The notes below the pieces were generated by a model. It saw only the letters and a list, made by a program, of their open reading frames with translations. It did no database searches and was not told where the DNA came from. The translations under genes and the position numbers were made by a program. DNA of 42,701 nucleotides from positions 1-42,701 of the forward strand of contig WRLK01000027.1 in NCBI GenBank assembly GCA_009777635.1. The letters are read 5' to 3'. Positions 1 through 8,928 of this stretch are shown here, piece after piece (the first letter of the stretch is position 1; every line of letters starts with the position of its first letter). Source of the DNA: Oscillospiraceae bacterium (GTDB lineage Bacteria; Bacillota; Clostridia; Oscillospirales; Ruminococcaceae).

Positions 1-843
1 ATATATTAGCAACTCCGAATCCGCATTATGCCGTGCGTAATTGTTCCGAACCTTAATCTCATTATGATTTGCGTAACAATATCGGCATCCGTTCATGCAC
101 GAATTATATGCGCCAATATCAACGCTGAGAGCGCAGTTGCATCCTTCGCGCTGATTTTTATTGCGGGGCACGTCTATTCCAAATAAGCCCGCATCAACAC
201 ACGATACAGGCTGTATTCCAAGTTCGTATAATCCGGGGAGTTCACAGCAGGCGCAAAGCGTAATCCCGTGGCCTTTTGCGATATGCAACAAAGACTCTGC
301 TAACCGAATTTTATCCTCGACTTCTAATTCTGTATGACCTATTTCCGCGAGTTTTTTCGCAACGGATTTATATGCAATCGCAAAGCTGATAACACATTTT
401 TCAGTGCTTCCGGCGAGTAATCCACACAACCTCGTAAACGCGGCGATGTGATAATTACAGCTGTACCGTGGCGTTATTATGATGGGGTCGTATCTCCAAA
501 TCATACGCCTTGCCCCGATAATGTCGGCGAGCTTCAGAAAAGCCGGAATGATCGTTTCTTTCTTGTCTGCAAGCCCTCTTTCAATATCTGAATGATACGG
601 TGTTATCGAATACTGAAAATAGCATGAAAAACTATTAAGCGCTGATATTTTAGGCAATAAAGGGGCGGCGTTTTTTGTCCACAAAACAATACCGTCTACA
701 TCCTCCGGCAGCAGCGAAACACGCTTAATCTGCGCGGGATTAAACGGATTCTTCACAAGACAATATCCCGCATTTAGCCGATTGATAAGCCAATCGGCGT
801 AAAACGCGGGAATATCGGTTCTGCGTGACGCTGAAATAATCAT
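1..843 (-). CDS. DUF1848 family protein, C-terminus cut by window edge
   Basis: The frame opens with an ATG at 843 and stays open to the left edge (281 codons visible), so only the last residues are missing. The N-terminus (MIISASRRTDIPAFY) is typical of DUF1848 proteins. Near the visible C-terminal end lies C-M-N-G-C-R-Y-C-Y-A, a CX3CX2C cluster like the iron-sulfur motif of radical SAM proteins, but placed C-terminally; further Cys pairs precede it. The biochemical role of the family is not established, and a metal- or FeS-dependent activity is inference. The ribosome-binding site AGAGGT lies just inside the end of the truncated methyltransferase 12 bp upstream, so the two are cotranscribed. 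Confidence 0.85.
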   Translation of the reverse strand, partial: MIISASRRTDIPAFYADWLINRLNAGYCLVKNPFNPAQIKRVSLLPEDVDGIVLWTKNAAPLLPKISALNSFSCYFQYSITPYHSDIERGLADKKETIIPAFLKLADIIGARRMIWRYDPIIITPRYSCNYHIAAFTRLCGLLAGSTEKCVISFAIAYKSVAKKLAEIGHTELEVEDKIRLAESLLHIAKGHGITLCACCELPGLYELGIQPVSCVDAGLFGIDVPRNKNQREGCNCALSVDIGAYNSCMNGCRYCYANHNEIKVRNNYARHNADSELLIY

Positions 844-855
844 TTTATGTAACCT

Positions 856-1218
856 CTACTTGATTGCAATGTCGATGCCAGTATAACTTATTTTCTTATC
901 ACTTGCAACTTTATTAAAAGCCATAAGGTCGGGTGCTGCCCCGCAACCAATAGAGAGAATGTTGAAACGCGGATATTTTTCTAAATCAATCGTTCCAAGT
1001 GCGTACATGATTTCAGAGCAACGTTTCCAAATGGTATGACAAGTATAGTACCGCAGCATATTTTTACAGTCATACTCAGTCCGGCCATCGGAGTGGTGAT
1101 ATTGGATTTCTTTCAAGCAATCGGTACAGCTTCCACTGCATTTACCCGATGGGTGAGTACATTTCTCGCCACAATCGCCGCACTTTTTGAAATAAATGGT
1201 GATTACAAAATAATACAT
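856..1218 (-). pseudogene. 3'-truncated class I SAM-dependent methyltransferase with Cys-rich N-terminus
   Basis: This 120-codon frame has an N-terminal Cys-rich segment (CGDCGEKC, then GKCSGSCTDC) followed by the start of a Rossmann methyltransferase fold: motif I SIGCGAAPDLMAF near residues 89-101 and the acidic end of strand 2 in YTGIDI near 112-117. It stops three residues later, before motifs II-IV, so it keeps less than half of a normal domain. The ribosome-binding site of the DUF1848 gene follows at once, which suggests a deletion joined the two genes. Its start codon lies inside the regulatory element shared with the divergent GH43 promoter. It could still make a small Cys-rich peptide, but methyl transfer is unlikely. 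Confidence 0.6.
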
Positions 1219-1267
1219 GTAATTATTCCGAATTTATGAATTCCCATTTTAGCCGATACCGTGTAAG
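1203..1267 (+). promoter_or_regulatory. Candidate AraC/YesN-type operator and promoter upstream of GH43
   Basis: These 65 nt match 5639-5703, upstream of the ABC solute-binding protein, at about 72% by eye. Shared parts are AATACATG at 1212-1219, CCGAATTTATGAATT at 1228-1242 and the terminal GTGTAAG. The second part contains the inverted repeat GAATT-TATG-AATTC (1230-1243). TACATG and TTATGA are about 20 bp apart, two helical turns, as in tandem AraC-family sites. No good -35 hexamer precedes the TAAG/TATAGT region, which fits an activator-dependent promoter. That YesN is the activator is inference from the neighbourhood. Confidence 0.55.
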
Positions 1268-1366
1268 CTATAGTAGAGAAGAAAAAGAAGAAGTACTGCT
1301 GTTTGTGAATGAATATTTGAAACAAGGCTTGAAAATGTTTGCATTACACACAAAGGAGAATTAACG

Positions 1367-2857
1367 ATGTTCCAAAATCCTATTATCCCGGGCTTTCATC
1401 CAGACCCCAGCATATGCAGGGTTGGCGAAGATTATTTTCTCGCAGCCAGCTCTTTTGAATTTTTCCCTGGGGTTCCAATATTTCACAGCAGAGATTTGCA
1501 AAATTGGGAACAAATTGGCCATGCCCTGACACGAAAATCACAGTTGAATCTTAACGGATGCCAAGCCTCAGGAGGTATATTTGCCCCTACGCTACGTTAC
1601 AATAATGGCAGGTTTTTCATGATAACGACAAATGTAACGCATGGCGGTAATTTCTATGTTTATACAGATGATATTTATGGAGAATGGTCTGACCCTGTCT
1701 GGGTGAATCAGGAAGGAATTGATCCTTCGCTTTTCTTTGACAGTAACGGCGCCGTATATTACACAAGCACGCATACAGACGAAAAAGGCAAGCCTTGTAT
1801 CGCTTCCTGCATCATTGACATTGATACAGGGAAAATGCTGTCGGAAATCAAGCCGATATGGCATGGTACGGGAGGGAAATGGCCCGAGGGGCCGCATCTG
1901 TATCATATAAATAATTTTTATTATTTGATGAATGCAGAGGGCGGTACGGAATACGGGCATATGGAAACAATCGCGCGAAGCAAAACACCGTGGGGTCCGT
2001 TTGAACCGTGTCCTCATAATCCGATTCTTACGCATCGCGATTATGGTATGCAAGATACTGCTTTTCATGGTTTAGGACATGCAGATTTGGTTGACGCAGC
2101 TAACGGAAAATGGTATATGGTATTCCACGCGATCCGCCCCTCTCAGTTTATGCTGCACCATATTGGCAGAGAAACTATGATTGCGGAAGTAACGTGGTCA
2201 GAAGGATGGCCGCTTGTCGGTGGCATTGATGAACCGGTCATTTATGGCGATTTAGACCCTTGGAAACCATTTATTCATGTGAATTTTGATTGTAATAGCC
2301 TTCCAATCCAGTTTTCTTTCTTGCGCAATCCGTATGAAAAGAATTATTCCCTGCTTGCCAAGCCGGGATACCTCATGCTAAAAGGTACTAATGATACGTT
2401 GGATGATTTAAGTTCCCCCACTTTTGTTGGTGTTCGCCAGCAGCATTTTGACGTGCAATTAGATGTAACCATTGATTTTTGGCCGGAAAAAGATGGTCAA
2501 GAGGCCGGGGTTACTGTATTTCACACGAACGAACATCATTATGAAATTGTATTGACTTTAAGGGACGGGGAAAGGATTGTTTTCTTACGCCGCCGCGCTG
2601 CGGACATGCAAATTGAGAGCAACCCTTTGGCTTTACCCGGTGAAACCCCCGTTATCCTGCGGATAGAGGCTAATCGTTTGATATATACATTTTTTGCGGG
2701 TACGGAAAAGGAGAAGCTTAAAAAAATCGGTGCGGGCAGCTCGCAATTGCTCTCGACCGAATGTACGAATTGCACGTTTACAGGTTGCTTCCTGAGCCTT
2801 TACGCGCAGAAAGGAGCAAAGGCTTTTTTTAGGGATTTTTCATATAAATTTAAATAG
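1367..2857 (+). CDS. GH43 family glycosidase (beta-xylosidase / alpha-L-arabinofuranosidase type)
   Basis: At 496 aa it has the usual length for two-domain GH43 xylosidases. The N-terminal five-bladed propeller shows the three family acids: Asp13 in PGFHPDPS (general base), Asp119 in EGIDPSLFFD (pKa modulator and orientation) and Glu174 in WPEGPHLY (general acid). Residues from about 310 form a concanavalin-like beta-sandwich, as in beta-xylosidases of the XynB type. There is no signal peptide, so it should cleave imported oligosaccharides in the cytoplasm. AAAGGAG lies 8 nt before the ATG. It heads the locus with the sensor kinase, ABC importer, GH31 and GH42 genes. Whether xylose or arabinose is released cannot be decided from the sequence. 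Confidence 0.9.
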   Translation: MFQNPIIPGFHPDPSICRVGEDYFLAASSFEFFPGVPIFHSRDLQNWEQIGHALTRKSQLNLNGCQASGGIFAPTLRYNNGRFFMITTNVTHGGNFYVYTDDIYGEWSDPVWVNQEGIDPSLFFDSNGAVYYTSTHTDEKGKPCIASCIIDIDTGKMLSEIKPIWHGTGGKWPEGPHLYHINNFYYLMNAEGGTEYGHMETIARSKTPWGPFEPCPHNPILTHRDYGMQDTAFHGLGHADLVDAANGKWYMVFHAIRPSQFMLHHIGRETMIAEVTWSEGWPLVGGIDEPVIYGDLDPWKPFIHVNFDCNSLPIQFSFLRNPYEKNYSLLAKPGYLMLKGTNDTLDDLSSPTFVGVRQQHFDVQLDVTIDFWPEKDGQEAGVTVFHTNEHHYEIVLTLRDGERIVFLRRRAADMQIESNPLALPGETPVILRIEANRLIYTFFAGTEKEKLKKIGAGSSQLLSTECTNCTFTGCFLSLYAQKGAKAFFRDFSYKFK

Positions 2858-2890
2858 CGTTTGGTTTTTAATTTTTGCCGTATTCCTGTA

Positions 2891-2919
2891 TTGACAAGCA
2901 TTTATGAAAATATTAAGAT
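2891..2919 (+). promoter_or_regulatory. Sigma-A-like promoter for the yesM/yesN-type genes
   Basis: TTGACA (2891-2896), a 17-bp spacer, then TAAGAT (2914-2919), about 80 nt before the kinase start. The -35 is perfect and the -10 is 4/6. It would give the two regulators basal expression independent of the GH43 promoter. Confidence 0.55.
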
Positions 2920-3001
2920 TATTCTACGGCCTTGATTACACGCATGAAGTTAAACGGGGAAGGCTCTATTATAAAAACAAAACGTTGACAATGGGACTAT
3001 T

Positions 3002-4807
3002 ATGAAGAAAAAATTGAGTCTTAAGAGGTCGCTGTATATAAGTTATTCCAAGATCGTGATTAGCATAATGGTCTTGTTTTTTGTCGTGTTTTTGATTTTT
3101 TACTCTTACAGCACCTTGAGCAATACATTCCAACAGCAGGAGGCTTTGATTGAAGCCATTGAAAACGCAGTTTTACTTGAAATAGAAAAAATATCCACCG
3201 TATCCATGAATGTCCTTTACTCGCAGCAAATTTGGAATTCGCTTAACGCCATAGATTTCGACAAAGCGCAGATGAGGAGGGCCGACCCGATATTTAATTC
3301 CATCGCTTCAATTATCGGACCAAACAAAACGGTGACACAAATCAATATTCATACGCAGAACGGTCATTCCGTCGGATGGGGAGTTTTTGAATTATTCGGC
3401 GCAACGCCGCTAAATATCAAAAATGACAATGAAGACGTCCTTGCCTTAAACGGCCGCAGATATTGGGACGTGCCTGTTTTAAGGGAAGATTTTGCATATT
3501 ATTCTTCATATTTAAGAGACAATCGTTATATTTCCATGCACAGGGCATATTTTGACAGAGCTCATAACCCTCGCGGCGTGCTGGAAATTGTGCAGGACTG
3601 CAAAATTATGTTTGCGTATCCCGACAGGATAACGAATGGAGGTTCGTCAATCCGCCTTTTTATTGTTAATGAACGCGATGAAATTTTATATCCATATGAT
3701 TTAACAGAACAGGAGCTCAAGCCCAATCCCATAACCGTAATTGATGAGGCTGCCATTTTGCGTCAAGGCAATATGATTGTAGGCATCACAAAACAAAGGG
3801 AGTTAGTGTCTTATTCCATCATGCAGCAAACGGGATGGCGTATCATTTTAATCGAAACAATTTACAGCAAATTTGCTTTTCTTATTGCTTTTACATCCGC
3901 ATATATTCTTACTGCGGCAGGAATTATCTTTTTCGTTATAATCATTTGCCGCCGGGTATCCGATAAGGTGCTGCGGCCTTTGTATGAACTCAAAGACAGA
4001 ATACGCCATATGAACCTGCACAGTATGTTGGAAGGCGGCGGGGTTTTGCCGCCGATTGCTACCGAAACAATAGAAATCAAGGATTTTATGGATGAATTTG
4101 ATGAAATGTATCAAAAACTGGAAAAATCCACGAAAGATTTATCTTTGGCCAAGGACGAAGAAAACCACGCGAAAATGACCGCTATGCAGTCTATGCTGAA
4201 TCCGCATTTTATATATAATAATTTGGCGAACATCAGCGTTATGGCAGAGGAGGGGATGTGCAATGAGGTTGTGTCCTTAAGCGAAAATTTATGTGATTAC
4301 CTTAGGTACATTTCAACCGACAGCATGATTACCGTTACGCTGAATATGGAATTGGATTATACGAGAAAATACTTGGAATGCATGAAGGTGCGATATGGTG
4401 ACCGCCTACAATACATGTTCGACATTTTTGATAGAATGCACAATTTGAAGATTCCGAAGCTCATCTTGCAGCCAATCATAGAAAACTCATTTAAATACGC
4501 ATTTCACAATGAGCCGCCTTGGATAATAAATGTTTCCGGCTGTCAGGATGATTCAGGGTGGCGCATTTCCATTTGCGATAACGGCATCGGTATGCCTGCA
4601 CATGAAATAGACGAAATTCGGAGACTGCTGGATGAAGCCGGGAAAAGCAAAAATATCCGCAGCCTCAAAATTGGGGGGATGGGCCTCATGAATGTATATT
4701 TACGGCTTTCCCTGCTTTATGGAGATAATGCAGGAATCCACATTGAGAACAGAAATAGCGGCGGCGTCTGCGTCATGCTCTTTGGCCCAAACAGTATCTG
4801 TCTTTAA
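3002..4807 (+). CDS. YesM-type sensor histidine kinase
   Basis: This 601-aa membrane kinase has a first transmembrane helix at about residues 16-38, an extracytoplasmic sensor region of about 250 residues, and a second helix at about 290-317, followed by a HAMP-like linker. The His_kinase (PF06580) box is intact: phosphoacceptor His402 in NPHFIYNN. The ATPase domain has Asn495 (QPIIENSF), Asp526 (DNGIGM) and GGMGLMNV. Such kinases sense sugars or their binding proteins and phosphorylate a YesN-type regulator, here the next gene, 30 bp downstream. The ribosome-binding site before 3002 is weak (GGGAC). Confidence 0.93.
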   Translation: MKKKLSLKRSLYISYSKIVISIMVLFFVVFLIFYSYSTLSNTFQQQEALIEAIENAVLLEIEKISTVSMNVLYSQQIWNSLNAIDFDKAQMRRADPIFNSIASIIGPNKTVTQINIHTQNGHSVGWGVFELFGATPLNIKNDNEDVLALNGRRYWDVPVLREDFAYYSSYLRDNRYISMHRAYFDRAHNPRGVLEIVQDCKIMFAYPDRITNGGSSIRLFIVNERDEILYPYDLTEQELKPNPITVIDEAAILRQGNMIVGITKQRELVSYSIMQQTGWRIILIETIYSKFAFLIAFTSAYILTAAGIIFFVIIICRRVSDKVLRPLYELKDRIRHMNLHSMLEGGGVLPPIATETIEIKDFMDEFDEMYQKLEKSTKDLSLAKDEENHAKMTAMQSMLNPHFIYNNLANISVMAEEGMCNEVVSLSENLCDYLRYISTDSMITVTLNMELDYTRKYLECMKVRYGDRLQYMFDIFDRMHNLKIPKLILQPIIENSFKYAFHNEPPWIINVSGCQDDSGWRISICDNGIGMPAHEIDEIRRLLDEAGKSKNIRSLKIGGMGLMNVYLRLSLLYGDNAGIHIENRNSGGVCVMLFGPNSICL

Positions 4808-4837
4808 ATTGCCGGTTTCCATGGGAGTGAGGGAATA

Positions 4838-5593
4838 ATGAGAAAATATACGTGCATTGTTGTGGAAGATGAAGATCCCATCCGAAAGAACATTACGAAG
4901 AAAATTTTACACAGCAGCCTGCCTTTGCATGTAAGCGGCGAGGCATATGACGGAAGAGAGGCTATGCGCTTGATAGAAGAAGATCCGCCGGATATTGTAG
5001 TTACAGATATTCAAATGCCGGTTATGGACGGCCTTGAGCTATGCGACGAGCTTTATTTTGCATATCCGCGAATCTTCAAAATAATTATTACAGGCCACAA
5101 TGATTTTGATTATGCGCAAAGGGCTATTCGATACGGCGTTGAGGATTTTATTCTCAAGCCTGTTTCTGATTCCGAGCTGTTCTCCGCCTTGCATCGTGTG
5201 ACCGTTAAGTTAGACGCCCGGTATACGGAGATTGCCGCGCTTCGCTTGCCGGTTAATACAGAGCCAAAAGAGGCCGAGCGAATAATCGTTGCCGTGGAAA
5301 CGTTTATACGGGAAAATTACCGCAGCCAGATTTCGTTGGGCGACTTGGCGGAAAAGGTGGGTTACACCGCAGACTATTTAAGCAAGCTATTTAAAAAAAT
5401 GCGAAACGAGTCTCCGAGCCGGCTCTTGTTAAAGCTGCGTATGAATGAAGCAAAGTACCTGCTTGCCAATCATCCTGAATATGAAGTAAAAGAAATCAGC
5501 GAAATTGTCGGTTATAGCGAGCCGTCTTATTTTAGCCGCGTTTTTAAAAGCTATACCGGAATTTATCCAAGCGAATACCGGATGCAAAAATGA
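4838..5593 (+). CDS. YesN-type response regulator, REC plus AraC helix-turn-helix
   Basis: The receiver domain (residues 1-120) has the acidic pair at 11-12, phosphoacceptor Asp57 (VVTDIQMP), Thr85 (IITGHNDF) and Lys107 (ILKPVS). A two-helix AraC/XylS DNA-binding domain fills about residues 150-251, ending in YFSRVFKSYTGIYPSEYR. At 251 aa it is about half the length of usual YesN proteins because the middle domain is absent. GGGAGTGAGGG precedes the ATG. It is the natural partner of the preceding kinase and the best candidate activator for the repeated elements at 1203-1267 and 5639-5703. Confidence 0.93.
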   Translation: MRKYTCIVVEDEDPIRKNITKKILHSSLPLHVSGEAYDGREAMRLIEEDPPDIVVTDIQMPVMDGLELCDELYFAYPRIFKIIITGHNDFDYAQRAIRYGVEDFILKPVSDSELFSALHRVTVKLDARYTEIAALRLPVNTEPKEAERIIVAVETFIRENYRSQISLGDLAEKVGYTADYLSKLFKKMRNESPSRLLLKLRMNEAKYLLANHPEYEVKEISEIVGYSEPSYFSRVFKSYTGIYPSEYRMQK

Positions 5594-5638
5594 TTACCAA
5601 TGTATTGTTTGTCTTCACTACATAATTTGTAAGCCTGT

Positions 5639-5703
5639 ATGCAAAAAAATACATGCCAATATCCCGAATTTGTGAATTTTCTTTTTAGTTAATCTTGTGT
5701 AAG
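5639..5703 (+). promoter_or_regulatory. Candidate AraC/YesN-type operator and promoter upstream of the ABC importer
   Basis: This is the second copy of the element at 1203-1267. Recognisable parts are AATACATG (5648-5655), CCGAATTTGTGAATT (5664-5678) and GTGTAAG followed by AT, giving a TAAGAT -10 at 5700-5705. No -35 hexamer stands 16-18 bp upstream. The importer start codon is 56 nt downstream with a strong AGGAGG site. Confidence 0.55.
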
Positions 5704-5758
5704 ATGGTTTTACGGTTGAAAATCCGTGATAATTTTTCCAATTATATAGGAGGTTACT

Positions 5759-7114
5759 ATGAAAAGATTCATTGCATTAATGACTGTTTTAGCAGTAATA
5801 TGCGCCATGTTTGCCGCCTGTGGCTCAAGCGGTTCGCCAAGCGATGCTCCGGCTGGAGATTCACAGGCAGGGCAAACACCGGCTTCTCAGGATGAAAGCG
5901 CTCCCGCCAACAGACCAATTACCGTAACGTTTGGTTCTCATCAATCGGGATTGCCGGTATCCGGAATTGAGCAGGAGCTCGCAAAGGAATTTGAGGAACT
6001 TACCGGAATGAGCATTGATTTTCAGGTCACTCCGGACGCCCAATGGAGAGACTTGTTGAATGTAAAACTGAATGCCGGCGAAGCTTATGACATTATGAAC
6101 GTAGACGCCGACCCTTTAAGTATTATTAGCCGAATCAATCCGGAGCAGAACTGCGTTGATCTTTCCGGCGAAGGGTGGCTATCCCGAATCGACCCTGTTG
6201 TGCTTCCCGGCGTCACGGTTAATGACAAAGTTTATGGAATCCAATTTGCGGGAACACGCAAATCAATGATTGTGTACAATAAACAGATTTTTTCAGATTT
6301 AGGGTTGGCTCCGCCAACAACATATGACGAATGGAAACAAGTCTGCCAAGCAATACTGGATTCAGGAATAACCCCTATCTATGAAGCGACCCAGAATGGC
6401 TGGCATCAGGTGTTGCCGCTGTTTGAAACAGGTTCGCACTATGTAACGCTATATGATGATTTGTATGGCAGGCTCAACCGCAACGAAATGAATGTACTTG
6501 AGGTTAAAGAAATTGGCATAATTCTTGGTCAGATGAAAGAATTCGCGGAACTTGGCTTTTTTGGCGATTATTTTATGAGCCAGTCGGTGGAGGGCGCGCA
6601 AGAAGCTCTTGCCACCAATCAGGCGGCAATGTTCAACATAGATACCGGCTGGGTTAACGAATTGGAAACAGAATTCCCGCATACATTCGATAATTTCGGC
6701 ATTTTCGCGGCGCCTTGGGCTGATAACCAGACGATAAGCGTAAATACCACATGCAATGCGTTCTTTATCAGTAAAGACAGCAACTATGTAAATGAGATTA
6801 AGGAGTATTTTAATTTTCTGGCGTCCCCTGAGAATCTGAAAAAACGCCTTGAGGGAGACCCCAGTCAAGAATCTCTATGCTGGCCTGAGGTTGAATCCAG
6901 AGCCAAGCCGGAATTTCAGGCTTATTTCAATTCGCTTCCCCACGGCATGGTGATGCAGGTCGGAACTTCCTACATAGACCCGCAATGGATGGATGTTGGA
7001 AAGGATATTGACGCCATGTACGCCGGAATGATGACTCCTGATGAGGTGTTTCAAAATATAGCCAATCGCCGCGATGAAATGGCAAGGCTGCAGAGAGACC
7101 CCGCCTGGCAATAA
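5759..7114 (+). CDS. ABC transporter sugar-binding lipoprotein (family 1 solute-binding protein)
   Basis: At 451 aa it starts with a lipoprotein signal peptide whose lipobox F-A-A-C places the modified Cys at residue 21, followed by a Ser/Gly/Pro-rich linker. The mature part matches oligosaccharide-binding proteins of the MalE/UgpB class, with the early segment around ITVTFGSHQSG and a C-terminal YAGMMTPDEVFQNI. It captures the substrate outside the cell and passes it to the two permeases downstream. A strong TAGGAGG precedes the ATG. The enzymes encoded nearby suggest a xylose- or galactose-decorated oligosaccharide, which is inference. Confidence 0.93.
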   Translation: MKRFIALMTVLAVICAMFAACGSSGSPSDAPAGDSQAGQTPASQDESAPANRPITVTFGSHQSGLPVSGIEQELAKEFEELTGMSIDFQVTPDAQWRDLLNVKLNAGEAYDIMNVDADPLSIISRINPEQNCVDLSGEGWLSRIDPVVLPGVTVNDKVYGIQFAGTRKSMIVYNKQIFSDLGLAPPTTYDEWKQVCQAILDSGITPIYEATQNGWHQVLPLFETGSHYVTLYDDLYGRLNRNEMNVLEVKEIGIILGQMKEFAELGFFGDYFMSQSVEGAQEALATNQAAMFNIDTGWVNELETEFPHTFDNFGIFAAPWADNQTISVNTTCNAFFISKDSNYVNEIKEYFNFLASPENLKKRLEGDPSQESLCWPEVESRAKPEFQAYFNSLPHGMVMQVGTSYIDPQWMDVGKDIDAMYAGMMTPDEVFQNIANRRDEMARLQRDPAWQ

Positions 7115-7136
7115 ATCAGTACAATAATAACAGACG

Positions 7137-7177
7137 GGCTTACATCTATCCGGGAGCATGGCGGCTGGGTGTAAGCC
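7137..7177 (+). other. Intercistronic hairpin between binding-protein and permease genes
   Basis: GGCTTACA (7137-7144) pairs perfectly with TGTAAGCC (7170-7177), followed by TTTCCC. It lies between the solute-binding protein and the first permease. Hairpins here commonly stabilise or partly terminate the mRNA so that binding protein exceeds permease; that role is inferred from position. Confidence 0.5.
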
Positions 7178-7207
7178 TTTCCCATATCCTGTATTATGGA
7201 GGAATAT

Positions 7208-8086
7208 ATGAATAAGAATAAAACATATCCGTCATATCTTGCATTTGGCACCGTTGCAATCTATTTTGTCTTTCTTTTTTTGCCTGGGGTCCTTGGGATT
7301 TTTTATTCTTTCACCGACTGGAACAGCTTCCATCCGGAGGTTAATTTTGTTGGGCTAAGCAATTATCAAAGAATCATTGCCCCAAATCAGAAATATATGG
7401 ATTATATTAGTAATACCGTGATTTTTACAATAGCCACTACATTAGCGAAATCAGCATTAGGAATTTTACTAGCGCTGTTGCTTACCCATAAGCTTGTATT
7501 AGGGAAAGCCCTGCATAGGATGGCTATCTTCACGCCTTTAGTCATGTCATACCTTGTTGTCGGACTTGTATTTAAAAGCTTGCTGCATCCGGCTACCGGG
7601 TTTGTCAATATCGCGCTTAGAAGCGTCAGGCTTGATTTTCTGGCAAATAATTGGCTGTCTGACGCAAGCTTAGCGCTTGGAACTGTGATTAGCGTGGATA
7701 CTTGGAAAGGCGTCGGATACATCATGGTTGTAACGATCGCCGGGCTAAAGTCGATTTCAGCAACTTATTACGAGGCGGCCGAAATTGACGGCGCAAATTA
7801 CTGGCAGCGGTTTTTGCATATAACGCTGCCATTGATTTGGCCTGTTCTTTTAACGATAACGATTCTCAACCTGACCTATGGATTACGCGTATTTGACATT
7901 ATTTACGCCCTTACCAACGGCGGCCCCGGACACGCTACAGATGTGATTAATACAGCCGTTTTCAGCGCGTTTTCAAAAGGCGATTATGCGATGGGAACTA
8001 CTCTGTCTACGGTTCTTTTTGTCTTTGTTATGGCAATTTCATATTTTTTGGTAAAAATGATGGAAAACAAGGGGGAAGAGTTGTAA
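7208..8086 (+). CDS. ABC sugar transporter permease, MalF/UgpA type
   Basis: A hydrophobic protein of about 292 aa with six predicted membrane helices and the cytoplasmic EAA loop (EAAEIDGANYWQRFLHITLP) that docks on the ATPase. The start at 7208 is chosen because GGAGGA at 7198-7203 precedes it; the ATG at 7196 overlaps that site. The stop codon directly abuts the ATG of the second permease at 8087, so translation is coupled. No ATPase gene lies nearby, so a shared MsiK/MsmX-type ATPase encoded elsewhere is expected. Confidence 0.92.
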   Translation: MNKNKTYPSYLAFGTVAIYFVFLFLPGVLGIFYSFTDWNSFHPEVNFVGLSNYQRIIAPNQKYMDYISNTVIFTIATTLAKSALGILLALLLTHKLVLGKALHRMAIFTPLVMSYLVVGLVFKSLLHPATGFVNIALRSVRLDFLANNWLSDASLALGTVISVDTWKGVGYIMVVTIAGLKSISATYYEAAEIDGANYWQRFLHITLPLIWPVLLTITILNLTYGLRVFDIIYALTNGGPGHATDVINTAVFSAFSKGDYAMGTTLSTVLFVFVMAISYFLVKMMENKGEEL

Positions 8087-8911
8087 ATGAAACGTAAAAT
8101 GCTATTGCCCGGTTTGACCGTTAACCTGACTGCCTTACTTTGCAGTATGGTTTTTATTATACCTCTGACAGTTGTTTTTTTAAACGCCTTTAAAACGAGG
8201 GCAGAGTCTAATACAATGACATTGCGCTTACCCACGGTATGGATGATAGAAAATTTTTTTGTGGTAATTGAACGCGGCAAATTAGCCACATCATTTCTAA
8301 ACAGCCTATTATACGCGGGCAGCGGCGCTATCCTCATTGCGCTTGTTGTCTCATTGGCGGCATTTGTGTTGTCCCGAAATCACTCAAGGCTCAATCGGTT
8401 CCTATATTATTTCGTTATCCTCGGCATTGCCATGCCCATGAGTTATATTTCATTGATGAAGATTATGCAGATTACTCAACTGCTTAATACCAGAGTCGGG
8501 CTGATTTTAATATACGCAGCCGTAAATATTCCTATTTCCCTGTTTATTATGTATGGGTTTGTGAGAAACATTTCTGTTGAGATTGATGAAGCCGCCATTA
8601 TCGACGGTTGTAATGCGTTCGCGCTATATGCCAAAGTCATCCTGCCGTTATTATCGCCGGTTATTGTTACTATATGTATACTTAATTTCATGGCAATCTG
8701 GAATGATTTTACTATGCCGCTTTATTATTTGAATCACTCCAGCAGATGGCCCATGACTCTTGCTGTCTATAATTTTTTCGGGATGTTTGAAAATCAGTGG
8801 AACTACGTAAGCGCGAATATCATCCTTACGATTGCGCCTGTTCTGCTTGTATTTATTCTCGGGCAAAAATATATTGTCGATGGGATTTCGGCGGGAGCCG
8901 TAAAAGGATAA
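8087..8911 (+). CDS. ABC sugar transporter permease, MalG/UgpE type
   Basis: A 274-aa inner-membrane protein with about six helices and the EAA motif EIDEAAIIDGCNAFALYAKV. It starts immediately after the stop of the upstream permease, preceded by GGGGGAAGAG. It forms the translocation pore with that protein. The next 180 bp hold only a gene remnant, then the GH31 gene follows on the same strand. Confidence 0.92.
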   Translation: MKRKMLLPGLTVNLTALLCSMVFIIPLTVVFLNAFKTRAESNTMTLRLPTVWMIENFFVVIERGKLATSFLNSLLYAGSGAILIALVVSLAAFVLSRNHSRLNRFLYYFVILGIAMPMSYISLMKIMQITQLLNTRVGLILIYAAVNIPISLFIMYGFVRNISVEIDEAAIIDGCNAFALYAKVILPLLSPVIVTICILNFMAIWNDFTMPLYYLNHSSRWPMTLAVYNFFGMFENQWNYVSANIILTIAPVLLVFILGQKYIVDGISAGAVKG

Positions 8912-8928
8912 GGTGGCGGTGGAAAATT

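Noticed and set aside
1236-1364. 42-codon plus-strand frame (MNSHFSRYRVSYSREEKEEV...) before GH43
   Set aside because: It starts inside the promoter-operator repeat, upstream of the likely transcription start, and has no ribosome-binding site. Its composition looks protein-like, so it could be an old gene end.
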